The notes beneath the pieces were generated by a model. That model had not been told where the DNA came from. It saw only the letters and a list, made by a program, of their open reading frames with translations, and did not search any database. A stretch of 33,358 nucleotides of DNA. Origin: Chara braunii (Eukaryota > Streptophyta > Charophyceae > Charales > Characeae). Shown here in pieces: positions 1-10,300 of this stretch. A program made the position numbers and the translations under genes. Each line of letters opens with the position of its first letter. Position 1 is the first letter of the stretch. The stretch lies in the NCBI GenBank assembly GCA_003427395.1, contig BFEA01000109.1, positions 2,196,811-2,230,168 on the forward strand, read 5' to 3'.

Positions 1-810
1 AACAAATAACAAAATTGACTTTTAATCTCGGACCTCAAACCCAGCACAATTGTGTCGCATAAGTAGCGACCTGCACGAATGGTGTAACGACTGCACCGCT
101 GTCTCCAACATGGGCTCAGTTAAATTGAATTCTCCGCAAGGATGTTGAGTACCAGCAGCTAGATGGTAAGACCCCCTGCACCTTTACTATAGCTTTGCAT
201 TGATAACCTTGATTGAATGTGTAGGATAGGTGGGAGGTGGTCATCACTACGTGACTATGCTGTGCTTCTACTGCCAGAGTGTATTTTTGGGCTGTGACAT
301 ACCAGTCTTTGTTTCGTGGGTGTTTTGCTGGCTTGTGATGGGGTGTGAACCTGCAGTCTGTAGAGTTTTCCATCTGGTGCAGGTGAGTGATAGTCTGCTT
401 TGCTTTTTTCGTCACAGGTACCTTGAGGGCAGTGGTTGGTGCCCATCTCAGGGTATCACTTGTCGGCCGGTCAACCACAGCCGGGGTTAAGAAGGTGGAT
501 TATCACTTACAGTGTAATCAGTTAATAGGGAATTCTGCTGCAGACTGTTAAGGGTTCAGCCTCCTGATGAGTAGGTGAAACTCCAACGAAACAGTTTGTC
601 ACAGCCCCTCGTTTCCTTCCCTCTTCTCCCTCACTGCCCCTACGGTTTACCGGGCAGCTCTCTAGAAAGGGCAGGAAGAAAGTGCCAGTTTTTTGGAACT
701 GCAAAATCTGTGCATCTGCTTAGTCTTTGCATTTCCGAGGGCAGGAATAAAGTTTGGGCTGAAAAAATGTTGGGCTAAAAGAAGTTTGGCCTTCCTCCTT
801 AGCCTCGACT
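1..810. other. No gene recognized
   Basis: I see no convincing coding region, RNA gene or repeat here. The open frames are short, overlap on both strands and resemble no family I know. The sequence is mixed in composition, with no long simple repeat. Confidence 0.5.
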
Positions 811-1120
811 CGGAATCGGAGCAAGCTCAGAGAGATCTCTGCAGGAACGTGAGCACGCAGAACTTCAAGGTCCCAGCTTTCTGAAACTCTGCTTGAAATC
901 CGAGCAAGCACAGAGATATCTGCAGAATGTGAGCACCTAAAATCTGCACGACTGGGACTCGCTCCACTACTCACCACGTGCACAAAGACAAAATCATGGC
1001 GGTGATCTTTCCATGTTCTAGCCGAAGATTCACTCTCCTAGCATACGGCCTGGAATAAAGTTTTGTCCCCTTTGCTTTTTTGCTTCCGAGCGAGCTCAAG
1101 GATCTCCCTAAAATGCGAGG
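811..1120. repeat. Degenerate direct repeats, about three copies
   Basis: A motif reading roughly GGAGCAAGCTCAGAGAGATC recurs at 811-856 and 895-936, followed in both by a downstream GTGAGCAC. A weaker third copy lies at 1082-1120 (CCGAGCGAGCTCAAGGATCT). The third copy is separated from the others by a MITE-like element. No coding function is evident. Confidence 0.5.
954..1038 (+). mobile_element. MITE-like element, family A, 3'-truncated copy
   Basis: Begins GGGACTCGCTCCACTACTC and follows the complete family A copy at 24959-25080 through the shared core ATCTTTCCATGTTCTAGC and GAAGATTCACTCTC. Similarity is then lost, so the right terminal inverted repeat is missing. The assignment rests on similarity to the other copies in this window. 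Confidence 0.6.
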
Positions 1121-1152
1121 GCGGGAAAAGTTCCAGCTTGAAGCTTTCAAAA

Positions 1153-1275
1153 CCTCGAAATCTCCACTACTCGCCGCGCGCACAAAGACCAAAAAATGTG
1201 GCGATGCATCTTTCCATGTTCTAGGGAAAGATTCAGTCTCATTTCGCACATTTGATGAGTAGTAGAGCGAGGCCC
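1153..1275 (+). mobile_element. MITE-like element, family A, diverged copy
   Basis: The left arm (CTCCACTACTCGCCGCGCGC at about 1162-1181) and the right arm (GAGTAGTAGAGCGAGGCCC, ending at 1275) are imperfect inverted repeats. They surround the family core TCTTTCCATGTTCTAGGG. The length (about 123 bp) matches the 122-bp copy at 24959-25080. It has no coding capacity. Confidence 0.6.
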
Positions 1276-1439
1276 ACTTGCAATAGTGACACTGCATATG
1301 GGCATGCTAGACATATCAAGGCAAAGTTGCATCTTTTTCCTCTTATGAGTCTTATCTATATTGGCAGCTGGGGGCAGCAGAGTTGCATCTCGGGGTAGCG
1401 TCTCACTTGATCAGGTGCTACACTTGAGCCAAGACAGCA

Positions 1440-1935
1440 TCATGAAGCTGGCGAACTACACGACCAGATACGTGTTTCTCTGGACAAGGTCCGAGCTATA
1501 TTTGCGTCAGGATGGTCTGAACCTAGGGAGTATTAGTCGGTTACACGGCCAGATACACGGGATCCATCATGAACCTGGCTAACTACACGACCAAGGCTTA
1601 GCGAGGTCGGTTGCTTCAGGAGGGCCTCGTCGTTGCTTTTCCACGCACAAGGCGCTACCACGACATGACTTTCTTCATTCCAATCGGAATACAGAGATTG
1701 GAGATTACGTGTTTCTCTGGACCAGGTCCGAGCTACATTTGCGTCAGGATGGCCTGAACCTAGGGAGTACTAGTCGGTTACACTGCCAGATACACAGGAT
1801 CCATCATGAACCTGGCTAACTACACGAGCAGATACGTGTTTCTCTGGACGAGGTCCGAGCTACATTTGCATCAGGATGGCCTGAACCTAGGGAGTACTAG
1901 TCGGTTACACGGCCAGACACACGGGATCACGAGGA
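1440..1935. repeat. Interrupted tandem repeat, three copies of about 125 bp
   Basis: Three copies share ACGTGTTTCTCTGGAC, AGGTCCGAGCTA, CAGGATGG, CTGAACCTAGGGAGTA and AGTCGGTTACAC. They start near 1466, 1702 and 1830. Copies 2 and 3 are adjacent, while copy 1 is separated by about 110 bp of unrelated sequence. Divergence is a few percent, so the array is not very recent. No protein family is recognized in any frame. Confidence 0.75.
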
Positions 1936-2239
1936 TTGACCACGACTGACAGACGTCAACTAAAACTCCGAAATGCCATTATGCCACTGGCAATCTTTCC
2001 AATTCCAGATCACTGAGTACAAGCCAAAGCTAGGGGACACCCTTCGCTCAAGGGCTACCACTTACAGGCCAACATCTGCAATACTTGGGAGGACAAAACA
2101 GCAGCCAGTCACAGAAGGTACTACTTTTCTACTAGTCGGGTTTAACTGTTTTATTGATATGCTGCTGGGCATACTTGAGATGAGGCGGCTCAAAGAGCGG
2201 TTGTTAAACTAAAAGTTAATTGAAGTTGTGAACTCAGCC

Positions 2240-2350
2240 GACTTCAATCAATCATCAATCCTTGCTCTTACTATCAGCACTAACACTGGTGGGGGTCTGT
2301 TTTTTCAAAAAAAAGAAAAAAAGAAAGCAAAAAGGACTTCAATCAATCAT
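2240..2350 (+). mobile_element. Small retroposed insertion with A-rich tail and 16-bp TSD
   Basis: A perfect 16-bp direct repeat, GACTTCAATCAATCAT, occurs at 2240-2255 and 2335-2350. The 79 bp between them end in an A-rich tail (about 2307-2334, A runs broken by single G or C). This is the expected product of L1-type target-primed reverse transcription of a short or 5'-truncated RNA. The body (2256-2306, containing ACACTGGTGGGGGTC) matches no RNA family I recognize. Confidence 0.75.
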
Positions 2351-3366
2351 GGCTTCATATGCACTCGAGTGTACCCACCGCCAGGTCGTGTGCGGACAAA
2401 GGGATGGACGAACCCCAACTGTGATGTCAGCCCTCTTGAGAACCTCCCAGGAGGACTGCCATCACTGAAGTCACTTAAATTATGGTGGTAACGGGATTAC
2501 ATAAAGCCAGAGGATTCTTGATTCTCTGGAATAGTACGCAGTTTAAAATGCAGTTCGTAATCTCTTTTTTTTTTCACAATGGATAAGACTCAGAATGTCG
2601 GTCAAAGCAGAACCAATATCGGGAAAACATTCATTTACATTACTTGGATGGATCAATCCCAAGGGAAGTCCTGTGTTGATTTGATAAATATTAGCAAGAT
2701 GATCTCCTAGAGACTATGAAAAAAAGTAGATAGAAGATATGAAAACAGTTTTAACAAGTACGTCAGCAATCAATTTGTCTCGTAAAAAATTAAAGCAATT
2801 ACCTTTGTCGGATAAAGTCCACGAGTTTAAAATCCCACTATAGTACGCCCAATAAAAAGGGTCAAACAATTGACCGTTGAATATATTGAAAATGATGTAG
2901 CAATAGTAAAACAGGAAAACTCAACAGAATAGCTAGCTACACAACGATTCTTGGTTCTCTGGAATAGTACGCACTTAAGTTTAAATGGATCAACTTCGCT
3001 CCTCAGGGTCCTCTCTTTGTCTCCAAACATCAGTGCCGGACAGCTTGTTAGGTTAACAGCCTCAGAATGGAAGGTGTCATTACAGGGCCTGTCCACAAGT
3101 GTTCGTGGTGCTGATTCTGCTGATAAGAGCAGACACCACGGTAGCACCTTGGGAGAGACTCCATCTATTCGTGGTGAGCATAAAATTGAGCATGCTGGAC
3201 AGCGGGTCCAGCGTCCCTTATATGATACACCTTGGGAGACACTCCATCCATTCGTGGTGAGCATCTATTTGTGGTATTATAAGATAAATATTTGCGACCA
3301 TCACAGATTCTGACGATGAAAAGATGATATTGGAAGACTTGCCGGTCCGGTACAAATTACCAGCTG
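2351..3366. other. No gene; two pairs of short direct repeats
   Basis: No coding region is supported. A 28-bp sequence with one mismatch occurs at 2513-2540 and 2946-2973 (shared core CTCTGGAATAGTACGCA). A 36-bp sequence with two mismatches occurs at 3145-3180 and 3228-3263 (ending ATTCGTGGTGAGCA). Their origin is unknown. Confidence 0.6.
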
Positions 3367-3451
3367 CTGATTAGTTGAGAGTTGAGGAAGGGCCCAGTGC
3401 ATTGAGACACTGCTGGGCCAGTGGGCCCTTCCTCAACTCTGGACTAATCAA
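3367..3451. repeat. Long hairpin (30-bp arms, 25-nt loop)
   Basis: The arms at 3367-3396 and 3422-3451 are reverse complements over about 30 bp with roughly three mismatches. They share GAGTTGAGGAAGGGCCCA. The loop itself has a smaller CCCAGTG/CACTGCTGGG pairing. The size and near-perfect stem resemble a plant microRNA precursor or a tiny foldback element. The sequence alone does not decide which, and no known miRNA is recognized. Confidence 0.65.
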
Positions 3452-3725
3452 TATACAAAAAATTCTATCATTTCCTCCGTTCCGGCCAGCTAGTAGGACC
3501 TAGAAGCGATTTTGGTTCAGTCTTGTGAGTAATAGCCTGCTGTGTTTTTTCAGAAATTGTTTTCTACTGTGTTTTCTCAGAAATCCTTCCTTTCTTTCTG
3601 ATTCCAGCTTTTTCATTGTCCAATTGATTCCCTTTTTCTAAAGAAGTCTGCAGCTCAGGGGGGCGCTGGACCCGTTCTCCAGCACAAGCACAAGCTAGAG
3701 TTTTAGCCCCAGTTGGCAGTTACCT
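3452..3725. other. No gene recognized
   Basis: T-rich stretches with no open frame of note, no RNA gene and no clear repeat. Confidence 0.5.
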
Positions 3726-3899
3726 CCGGGGCCAAGGTCCCGCTAGCAAAAAAGGATAGGGTCGAGCTCCTGAATCCGGATTTGTTTTGTGCAGATATGC
3801 AGAAAAGCAGTTCAATCTCGATTTCCTGCACATCTCCATAACCTCGTCCAGATTCAGGCATTCGATCCGATTTTTTTTGGTAGTGGGACCACGCCCCGG
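3726..3899. mobile_element. MITE-like foldback element, family B
   Basis: Long imperfect terminal inverted repeats. The left end reads CCGGGGCCAAGGTCCCGCTA and the reverse complement of the right end reads CCGGGGCGTGGTCCCACTA. Pairing continues inward through an A-run, GGATMGGGTCGA and CCTGAATCYGGA for about 55 bp. The element is about 174 bp and non-coding. A related copy lies near 23963-24157 (shared TCCCACTAGCAAAGAGGAT, GCAGAAAA and CAGATTCAGG). The superfamily is not determined. Confidence 0.65.
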
Positions 3900-4365
3900 G
3901 CTGAGATGTCGAGGGGGATTTCCGGCGGCCTCGTCTTGCCCTTGTGGAATACATCGCAAACTCGTAAAATAATAATAAAAAATTCACAAACGCACATTTA
4001 CAATCTTGGAAGCAGGCAGCTCTGCACGCTTCGGGCATGCTCACATTGGGACTTTCCTGCATGAATCTTACCGCAATTGCAGCTAGATCAGGATGTGTCT
4101 GACGTAATTACGTCCAAGGCTCATTCAAAACAGTACTACTGCAGTGTTAATATATGCCTTTAAAACACTCCGTACTCCACCAAAAAAAAAAAAGAACAAA
4201 AAAACTATACCAAACAAAAGATTCCGCGAGCAAAACATCTACGACTTTCCTGGATGTATCTGACCGACATTGTGGATGTATCTGATTACGTCTTAGCTGT
4301 GTAGAAAAGAGTAGTGTGGGTGGAAAGAGAGGTGTAGTCCGGCGGCAGTTGGGCAGCACTAATTT
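3900..4365. other. No gene recognized
   Basis: AT-rich and A-tract-containing sequence (an A run near 4180-4192) without a supported gene. A short direct repeat with core GGATGTATCTGA occurs near 4253 and 4275. Confidence 0.45.
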
Positions 4366-4432
4366 TAGCGCTAATCATGTGCGCGTTTGCTGCGCCTCGG
4401 CGCAGCACTATCGCTAAGCATGATTAGGGCTA
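4366..4432. repeat. Nested inverted repeat
   Basis: The outer arms TAGCGCTAATCATG (4366-4379) and CATGATTAGGGCTA (4419-4432) pair with one mismatch. Inside is a perfect 8-bp hairpin, GCTGCGCC/GGCGCAGC (4389-4396 and 4399-4406). This could be the remnant of a foldback element. The LINE ORF1 begins about 320 bp downstream, and no transcription link is shown. Confidence 0.5.
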
Positions 4433-4750
4433 GGGTTAGCGATACCACCCACCACAGGCCTGTTGCCCTCGTCGCCACGTGGGCTTCACCCAGCAGCATT
4501 ACCTTATGCGGAGTTTCGGGCAGCCTCTGGACACAACAAGGCGACACGGATGAAAAGGCAGGTATAACACTCCGCACCGCTCGGTTGGGGGGAGGGGAAG
4601 TGTTGTCCCTACATTTATTGAAGGCTTCCTATTAAAATATGTTAGGATTGCATGATTAGTTTGTTTTTGTTATGAGCGTTAGGAAATTTGCCTCTGTTAA
4701 TTTGGCAGTTCTTTCGTCTGGTTGATTCGGTCGGTATATAACCAGAAACC

Positions 4751-6771
4751 ATGGAAGATCTCCCAACCTCTTCGAATACTCTTTATGACTCCGAAAAGGA
4801 ACGAATCCGCTCCCTAATCAACAATTGCTACAATGAAGGAATTTTCCCAAAAAATCTTCGCCCACAAATAGTCGAATCTGGAGATGACTTTGACCGAGTT
4901 TTGGTCAACCCGGAAGTTTATCGGATCCAGCAAAAATGGCTGGCTGAACATGCCGTAACGATTTCTTTCGGGGGGGATTCCGCTTCATTGCCTGTGAAAG
5001 TCAAGGAACAAATTGTGCGGATCCACGAGAACGGTTGGGCAAGAAACGACAACGTCAATGTCCCGCCCAAACGTGGCATTTTTCAGAATGAAGGATTTAA
5101 TATGGTCACCTACGTCGCTTCAGCGAAGGAAATCGCAACTTGGCTCCTGAGAAAGAAGGAAGACACAATCCTTCTAGATGGTAAATCATATACCCTCTCT
5201 ATCAGGCCATGGATGTCGGAGGCCGAGTTATTTGATTGGCGTGCATCCATGCGGTTCAAGTTTTTTTGGATCCGCTGCCTACAAGTCCCGATTGGGGTTC
5301 TACCTCATCTTGAAGGGACGGTGGAAGCCGTGTATGGGAAGATTTTGAAGTCTTATCCGGTGTTCAAGGACAAAAAATATCCCTCTCTCTTGAATGTTCG
5401 TTTCGATGTAGAATCGACGGCTCGTTCTCGTTATAAAAGGTACATGGTGGTTGATTTGGAAGAAGGGGGTTTTATCGAGTTGGAAGTGATCTGCGCTGCA
5501 ACTCCTTGGTGTGAACTCTGTCGTAGACACTTCCACGAAGAATCTGATGATGAGTGCCCCTACTCTAAAAAACCCACAAAGAAACACATCGAACGTTCAA
5601 CAAAAGGGAAAAGGGACTGCGCTTGGAGTCGAGGCAGTTCAACGTAAGAAGCATTCAGGAAAAGAAACCCAAGCCTGGCGAAAAAAAGAGGGGGGAACAG
5701 CACCGGTAATTCAGGATCCTGGGAGAAAAAAAGCTCCAGGGAATCCAGCTGTGGAGACTACTTCATCTGCCAACAACTGCGATAAAACACGCAGCACAGG
5801 GATATCTCGGGGCAGTAGAGAGTGTCCAAGGGAGGAAAAATTGCAGGGGGATCAGGGAAAGAGCAGCGTGCCTACTTATAGAGATGTATTAAAATTCCCC
5901 CCCCCTCCTCCCCCTATGCAGGAGTTGGGAGGGCTTGATAACCCTCCGCCACAACCATTGGGTCTCGAGGAGAGACCTATGGAGGAAATTCAGAAATCAG
6001 TTGACAGGTCTCCGACTGAGGATTCAGACACAGAGATGGAGGATGGAAAGGGGAGGAATGAGGATGAGGATGAGGAGGAGGAAGAAGAGGATATTGAGGG
6101 AAAAGAGGAAGAAGAGGAGAGGGAAGGCTTGGTGAGAAGGGCGTCCCCCCCCCTCCAGTTCATCGCTTTCGTCGGAAACGGGCAAGGCAGCTGACACCCT
6201 GACTCACTTGGAAAAACCTGAGTCTAAGTGGCATCTGTCCAATCTCTTCGGTGAAAAGCCACAGTCTCAAGAGTCTAATGCAGGGGAACCAACTACCCCC
6301 ATCGCTAGTACACCTGGGAAGGAAATCGAGGAACCCGAACATGAGTTGTTCTCCCCCATGGGAGACCATGACCCAACGCCCGTCACAGCGGTAGCGGAGC
6401 GGCGTAAGAAAAACTGTGTTCAGAAAAAGAAGAGCTCAGCTCCCGCTACGAGTCACGAGATACGACAGAAGAAAATTATAATGCTCCCAGCAGACTCTGA
6501 TCTTGCCGGGGATACTGCCTATCCGGCTAAACGCTCTCGGTTAGATCTAAATAAAAGAGCCCCACGTTTCCAGGAGGGGGAAAGTCCAAAAGAGAAAATT
6601 TCGAGAAGTTCTGCTAAGAAAAGGGGAAGGCCTGAGGGTTTAAAAGCAGTCAAGCACTCCCTTTCCCTAGCAGCTCCAACGAAAACTCTATCAAGATCTG
6701 ATAAAGTTATTGAACACCTCCCCCTGTATTTGGTGCCGTTGGTGTGCTCTCCCACTAGTTCGGGTGCATAG
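4751..6771 (+). pseudogene. LINE ORF1 (RNA-binding, zinc-knuckle protein), frameshifted
   Basis: Starts at ATG 4751. The first frame runs to 5647 (298 codons). It has a region resembling the plant DUF4283 type (RFKFFWIRCLQVPIG at about residues 170-184), then a knuckle CELCRRHFHEESDDEC (CX2CX4HX6C) at about residues 252-267. The reading then moves to a second frame, about 5580-6150, which is proline-rich and then very acidic (DEDEEEEEEDIEGKEEEEE). It moves again near the C-run at 6144-6152 to a third frame, about 6152-6771, which is Lys/Arg/Ser-rich. Joining the segments is my inference from composition and from their contiguity before ORF2. The likely role is binding the element RNA. Confidence 0.75.
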
Positions 6772-6786
6772 ATTTTCTCTCTCGCA

Positions 6787-7137
6787 ATGGAGGATGGCAA
6801 ATTGAAATTACCTACTATACCTATTTATTATCCTCCTTCGAGTGACAACGTTATCCGACTATTTAATAAACATTTTCTGCTGGACGCCGACACAGGGATT
6901 CTAACTGAACCAAAAATGTCCCGGCATCTTGTGGAGATGCCAGGTCAACGCAAAGTGGCCTTATTCTTAGTCTTCTTGGCGCTTAAATTTAAACAGGAAA
7001 AAGAGGACTCAGCTGGGCCGAGCCATTTTCATTGGGTAGATATAACCCATTTCGCTACCCCTCAGTCGGAAATATTGAAAAATATTAAGTTGACGGAATC
7101 TTTATCAGCTCAAGCGGTAGCAGATTGGTTAATCTAA
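6787..7137 (+). CDS. Small LINE-internal ORF, unknown function
   Basis: An intact 116-codon frame between ORF1 and ORF2, starting at ATG 6787, 15 bp after the ORF1 stop and in the same frame as the end of ORF1. I recognize no domain. It contains MSRHLVEMPGQRKVALFLVF and an aromatic-rich HFHWVDITHF. It may be a C-terminal piece of ORF1 separated by a stop, or an extra ORF. No separate promoter is visible. Confidence 0.5.
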   Translation: MEDGKLKLPTIPIYYPPSSDNVIRLFNKHFLLDADTGILTEPKMSRHLVEMPGQRKVALFLVFLALKFKQEKEDSAGPSHFHWVDITHFATPQSEILKNIKLTESLSAQAVADWLI

Positions 7138-7311
7138 TCGGACAATCTGAGTTTGATTCAGTCGTCGACATTCAGGGAACAGATCCTTAAAACCCAATCG
7201 GAAATCAAAAAAGGATCTCCCTCCCATTGCCTCTTCAGTCCAATGCTTAAGCAGGGGTGTTAGACACAAACTCCGGCCGAATCCAACAGAACGACAACAA
7301 GGATCCACTTA

Positions 7312-10300
7312 ATGGTCCTTCCCAAGAAAATTAGAGTTTTAAATTGGAATGTGCGTGGTCTTGACAATTCTAATAATACTTTTAAAAAGAGTAGACTCTC
7401 CTCCTGGATTTATTCGAATAATGTCCACATAGTCTGCCTGCAGGAAACCAAACTCAATACAAAGATGGTGGGCGGGTCCGCAATGTTGGTCTCCAGCAGG
7501 TGGATCTAAGGGAGGGGTAGCAGTGCTAATCAACAGAGATCTAGATGTGAAAGTTCTAGACAGCTGTGCAGACACTGAAGGCCGCTGGGCGTGGGTGAAA
7601 ATCGCAGTTGAAGACGAAGACTGGGCAATCATGTCCATTTATGCCCCAGTCGAATACCCATCCCGCATTGCCTTTTTCGCGGATCTGCCAAAATTTATCC
7701 CAGACACCGAAAATCTCATAATAGCAGGGGATTGGAACTCAGTCCTATCCCCTGGTCTTGACTCTCCACGCCCTGGATCTTTAAGACTGGATGGACAACT
7801 GTTTTCGGATCTGGTTAACTCCCAGGGCCTCTTTGACACATATCGAATTTTAAATCCTGACACGCGAGGGTACACTTGGCATGGCCCCAGGCCAGCCCCT
7901 CGAGCACCCCAACAAAAGAAAAGGTTGGATGTCATTTTTGTAAGAGGCTCCCCTTGGGATAGCTGCATAGGTGCAGAGAGAAAATACGGATATATGTCAG
8001 ACCATAACCCGGTGGTTATGGATATTATTGCTAAAGAGGTTATTGATAAACATAAACCACCGTTTTGTTTAAATGTTAAAATATTAAAGGACCCCGGTAT
8101 CCCTTCCTGGATATCTTCTCAAGTCAAGGACTGGGAGATGGCTAAAGACCCTTTTCCCAGCAAGAGTGAATGGGCAGACACAAGAATTGGAACCATTCAG
8201 GCAGCCATGGAGGAGTTCTCCAGAATGAAAGCGGCGTCTCGATCGTGGAAAGAGAGATCCTTGCTTGCAATTATTGAAGAGGTAGAAAAGGGGGACGACC
8301 CTTTCTTGGAATACTATTGGTCAAACAGAAGGACAACAGCGCGTTCCGAGCTGGAACAATTAGAAATTAAGCGTCAGTCCGACTGGTTAGAATGGTTAAA
8401 AGTCAGAGGTATTATTGGCTACGACCGTATGACAAAACTTACGTTTCGATCATTAATCCTTCGTCAAGCTAACCCCCTCATGCGGGAGTTGAGTCATCCC
8501 TTTGCGCTCTTGGCCCCCCTCGCCACAGAAACTTCCCAAATTTGTTCCTATGCGATGGAATACTACCAAGACATAGTGACAACCCGACGACCTTTTGACT
8601 CCTTTGACTCTGATCTTGCAAGTACTCAGATTTTTGGAACAAGACTCGGAAACAGGTTCCTTTGGCTCAAAGAAACCTACTGGAGGCTCCAATTTTTGAG
8701 CACGAGGCATGGCTGGCGGCGAAGCAAATGGCCCTGGGCAAGTGCCCAGGGCCTGATGGTCTACCCATCGAGTTGCTTCTTAGTGCTTGGGAACCATTTG
8801 CCCCTTTTTTGTGTGACATGTACAACACAGTTCTCTCGACGGGCTCCCTGCGTAGAGGAGTGGTTCGGGGGATGATCTCTCTCATCTACAAAAAAGGTGA
8901 TAAAAGGGAGGTACGCAACTGGCAACCAATATCCCTTCTAAACGTGACTAATAAACTATTAGGGAAAATTCTTGCTATCAGACTTGCTGATCTTCTCCCC
9001 TCTTTAGTAGGGGTGGAGCAAGGAGCTTTTGTGAAGGGCAGATCCATCTTTGTACAGGCCCTTGAAATTATCAGTAAAGAGAGAAGAAACCTGGCCATTC
9101 TAATGCTCGACATGGAAAAAGCATATGATAAAGTTGGCTGGGCCTTCGTGAACACTACACTACTAAGGCTGGGCTTTGGCCCTAATTTTTGCACTTGGAT
9201 TAAAGCCTTATATGCGGATGCAACAGCCTCAGTTTTAGTGAATGGAAAGCTATTGCAAGAATTTTCCTTGACAAGGTCTCTGAGACAGGGCTGTCCCGTA
9301 GCCCCCTTGATCTTTGTTCTTCAACTGGAAGTGCTTCTCGATAACATGAGAACAAATCCTATAATTGAAGGCTTGAGGACCCCCCTTATGTTACAATAGA
9401 AGGTGGGGGCGATTGCCGACGATCTCACAGTCGCCTGTGTCAACTCTCCGGCTTGTTTGTTAGAACTACGTAGAATTATAGATACTTATTGTGATTTGTC
9501 GGAAGCCTCAATAAATTGGGACAAATCAATTTTTTTCCTCCCCCCCGATTTTGAGTTGAGTGTGGAGTGGGGACTTCGTCATGTTCCAATTAATGCATCT
9601 GACAGGTTTTTGGGAGTGCAGGTTTCACTCTCAGACTGTTCTACAGCACAGGATAACATTCTGGTGGGAAAAGCTACTGCGAGGATAGCAAGTTGGGAAA
9701 GAAGGCATACACTATCCCTCTTTGGGAGAGCACTCGTCCTATCCACGGCGGCCTTTTCGACACTATGGTTTCCCATGACGGTCTGCTTACTTGGAGCTCA
9801 TGCCTATAAGAAGATTAAAAGGGCGGCAGCACGGTATTTGTGGAAGCCTACTGCCACAGAGGAACAGGGTATGTATCCAAAGTGGCATGGGAGGCTATAG
9901 CCAGGCCACATAATGAAGGAGGTCTGGGGATCCTAGACCCCCTCAAGCAAAACCTGGCACTGCTCTCCAAGTGGCCAGTCCAAGCTGTGTTGGATGAAGA
10001 ATGTGAAACATGGATGACTTTGGCTGAACACATTCTGGGAACTGAATGGGGGCTTGAAGACCCAACCAAAGTACGGTTGTGCCTTCTAATGCCTTCATTC
10101 TGCAACCGCCGTCCACAGTCAAGAATTTGGCGAAACATTGTCTCTGCATGGAATAAGCTAAAACCTACGGAGTGGAGACAGCCACAGACTAAACAGGAAT
10201 GTCTGAATCAATTATTATTTGAAATCCACACATCTGCCAGTCGAATGGAATACCCTTTGCTGTCAAGGATGGAGATTTCAACTTTGGTAACTCGTGGATT

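Noticed and set aside
116-478. 120-codon minus-strand frame near the window start
   Set aside because: Overlapping open frames exist on both strands, with no recognizable domain and no splice or promoter context.
4424-4440. Telomere-like AGGGCTAGGGTTAG
   Set aside because: Only two imperfect units inside an inverted repeat, with no array.
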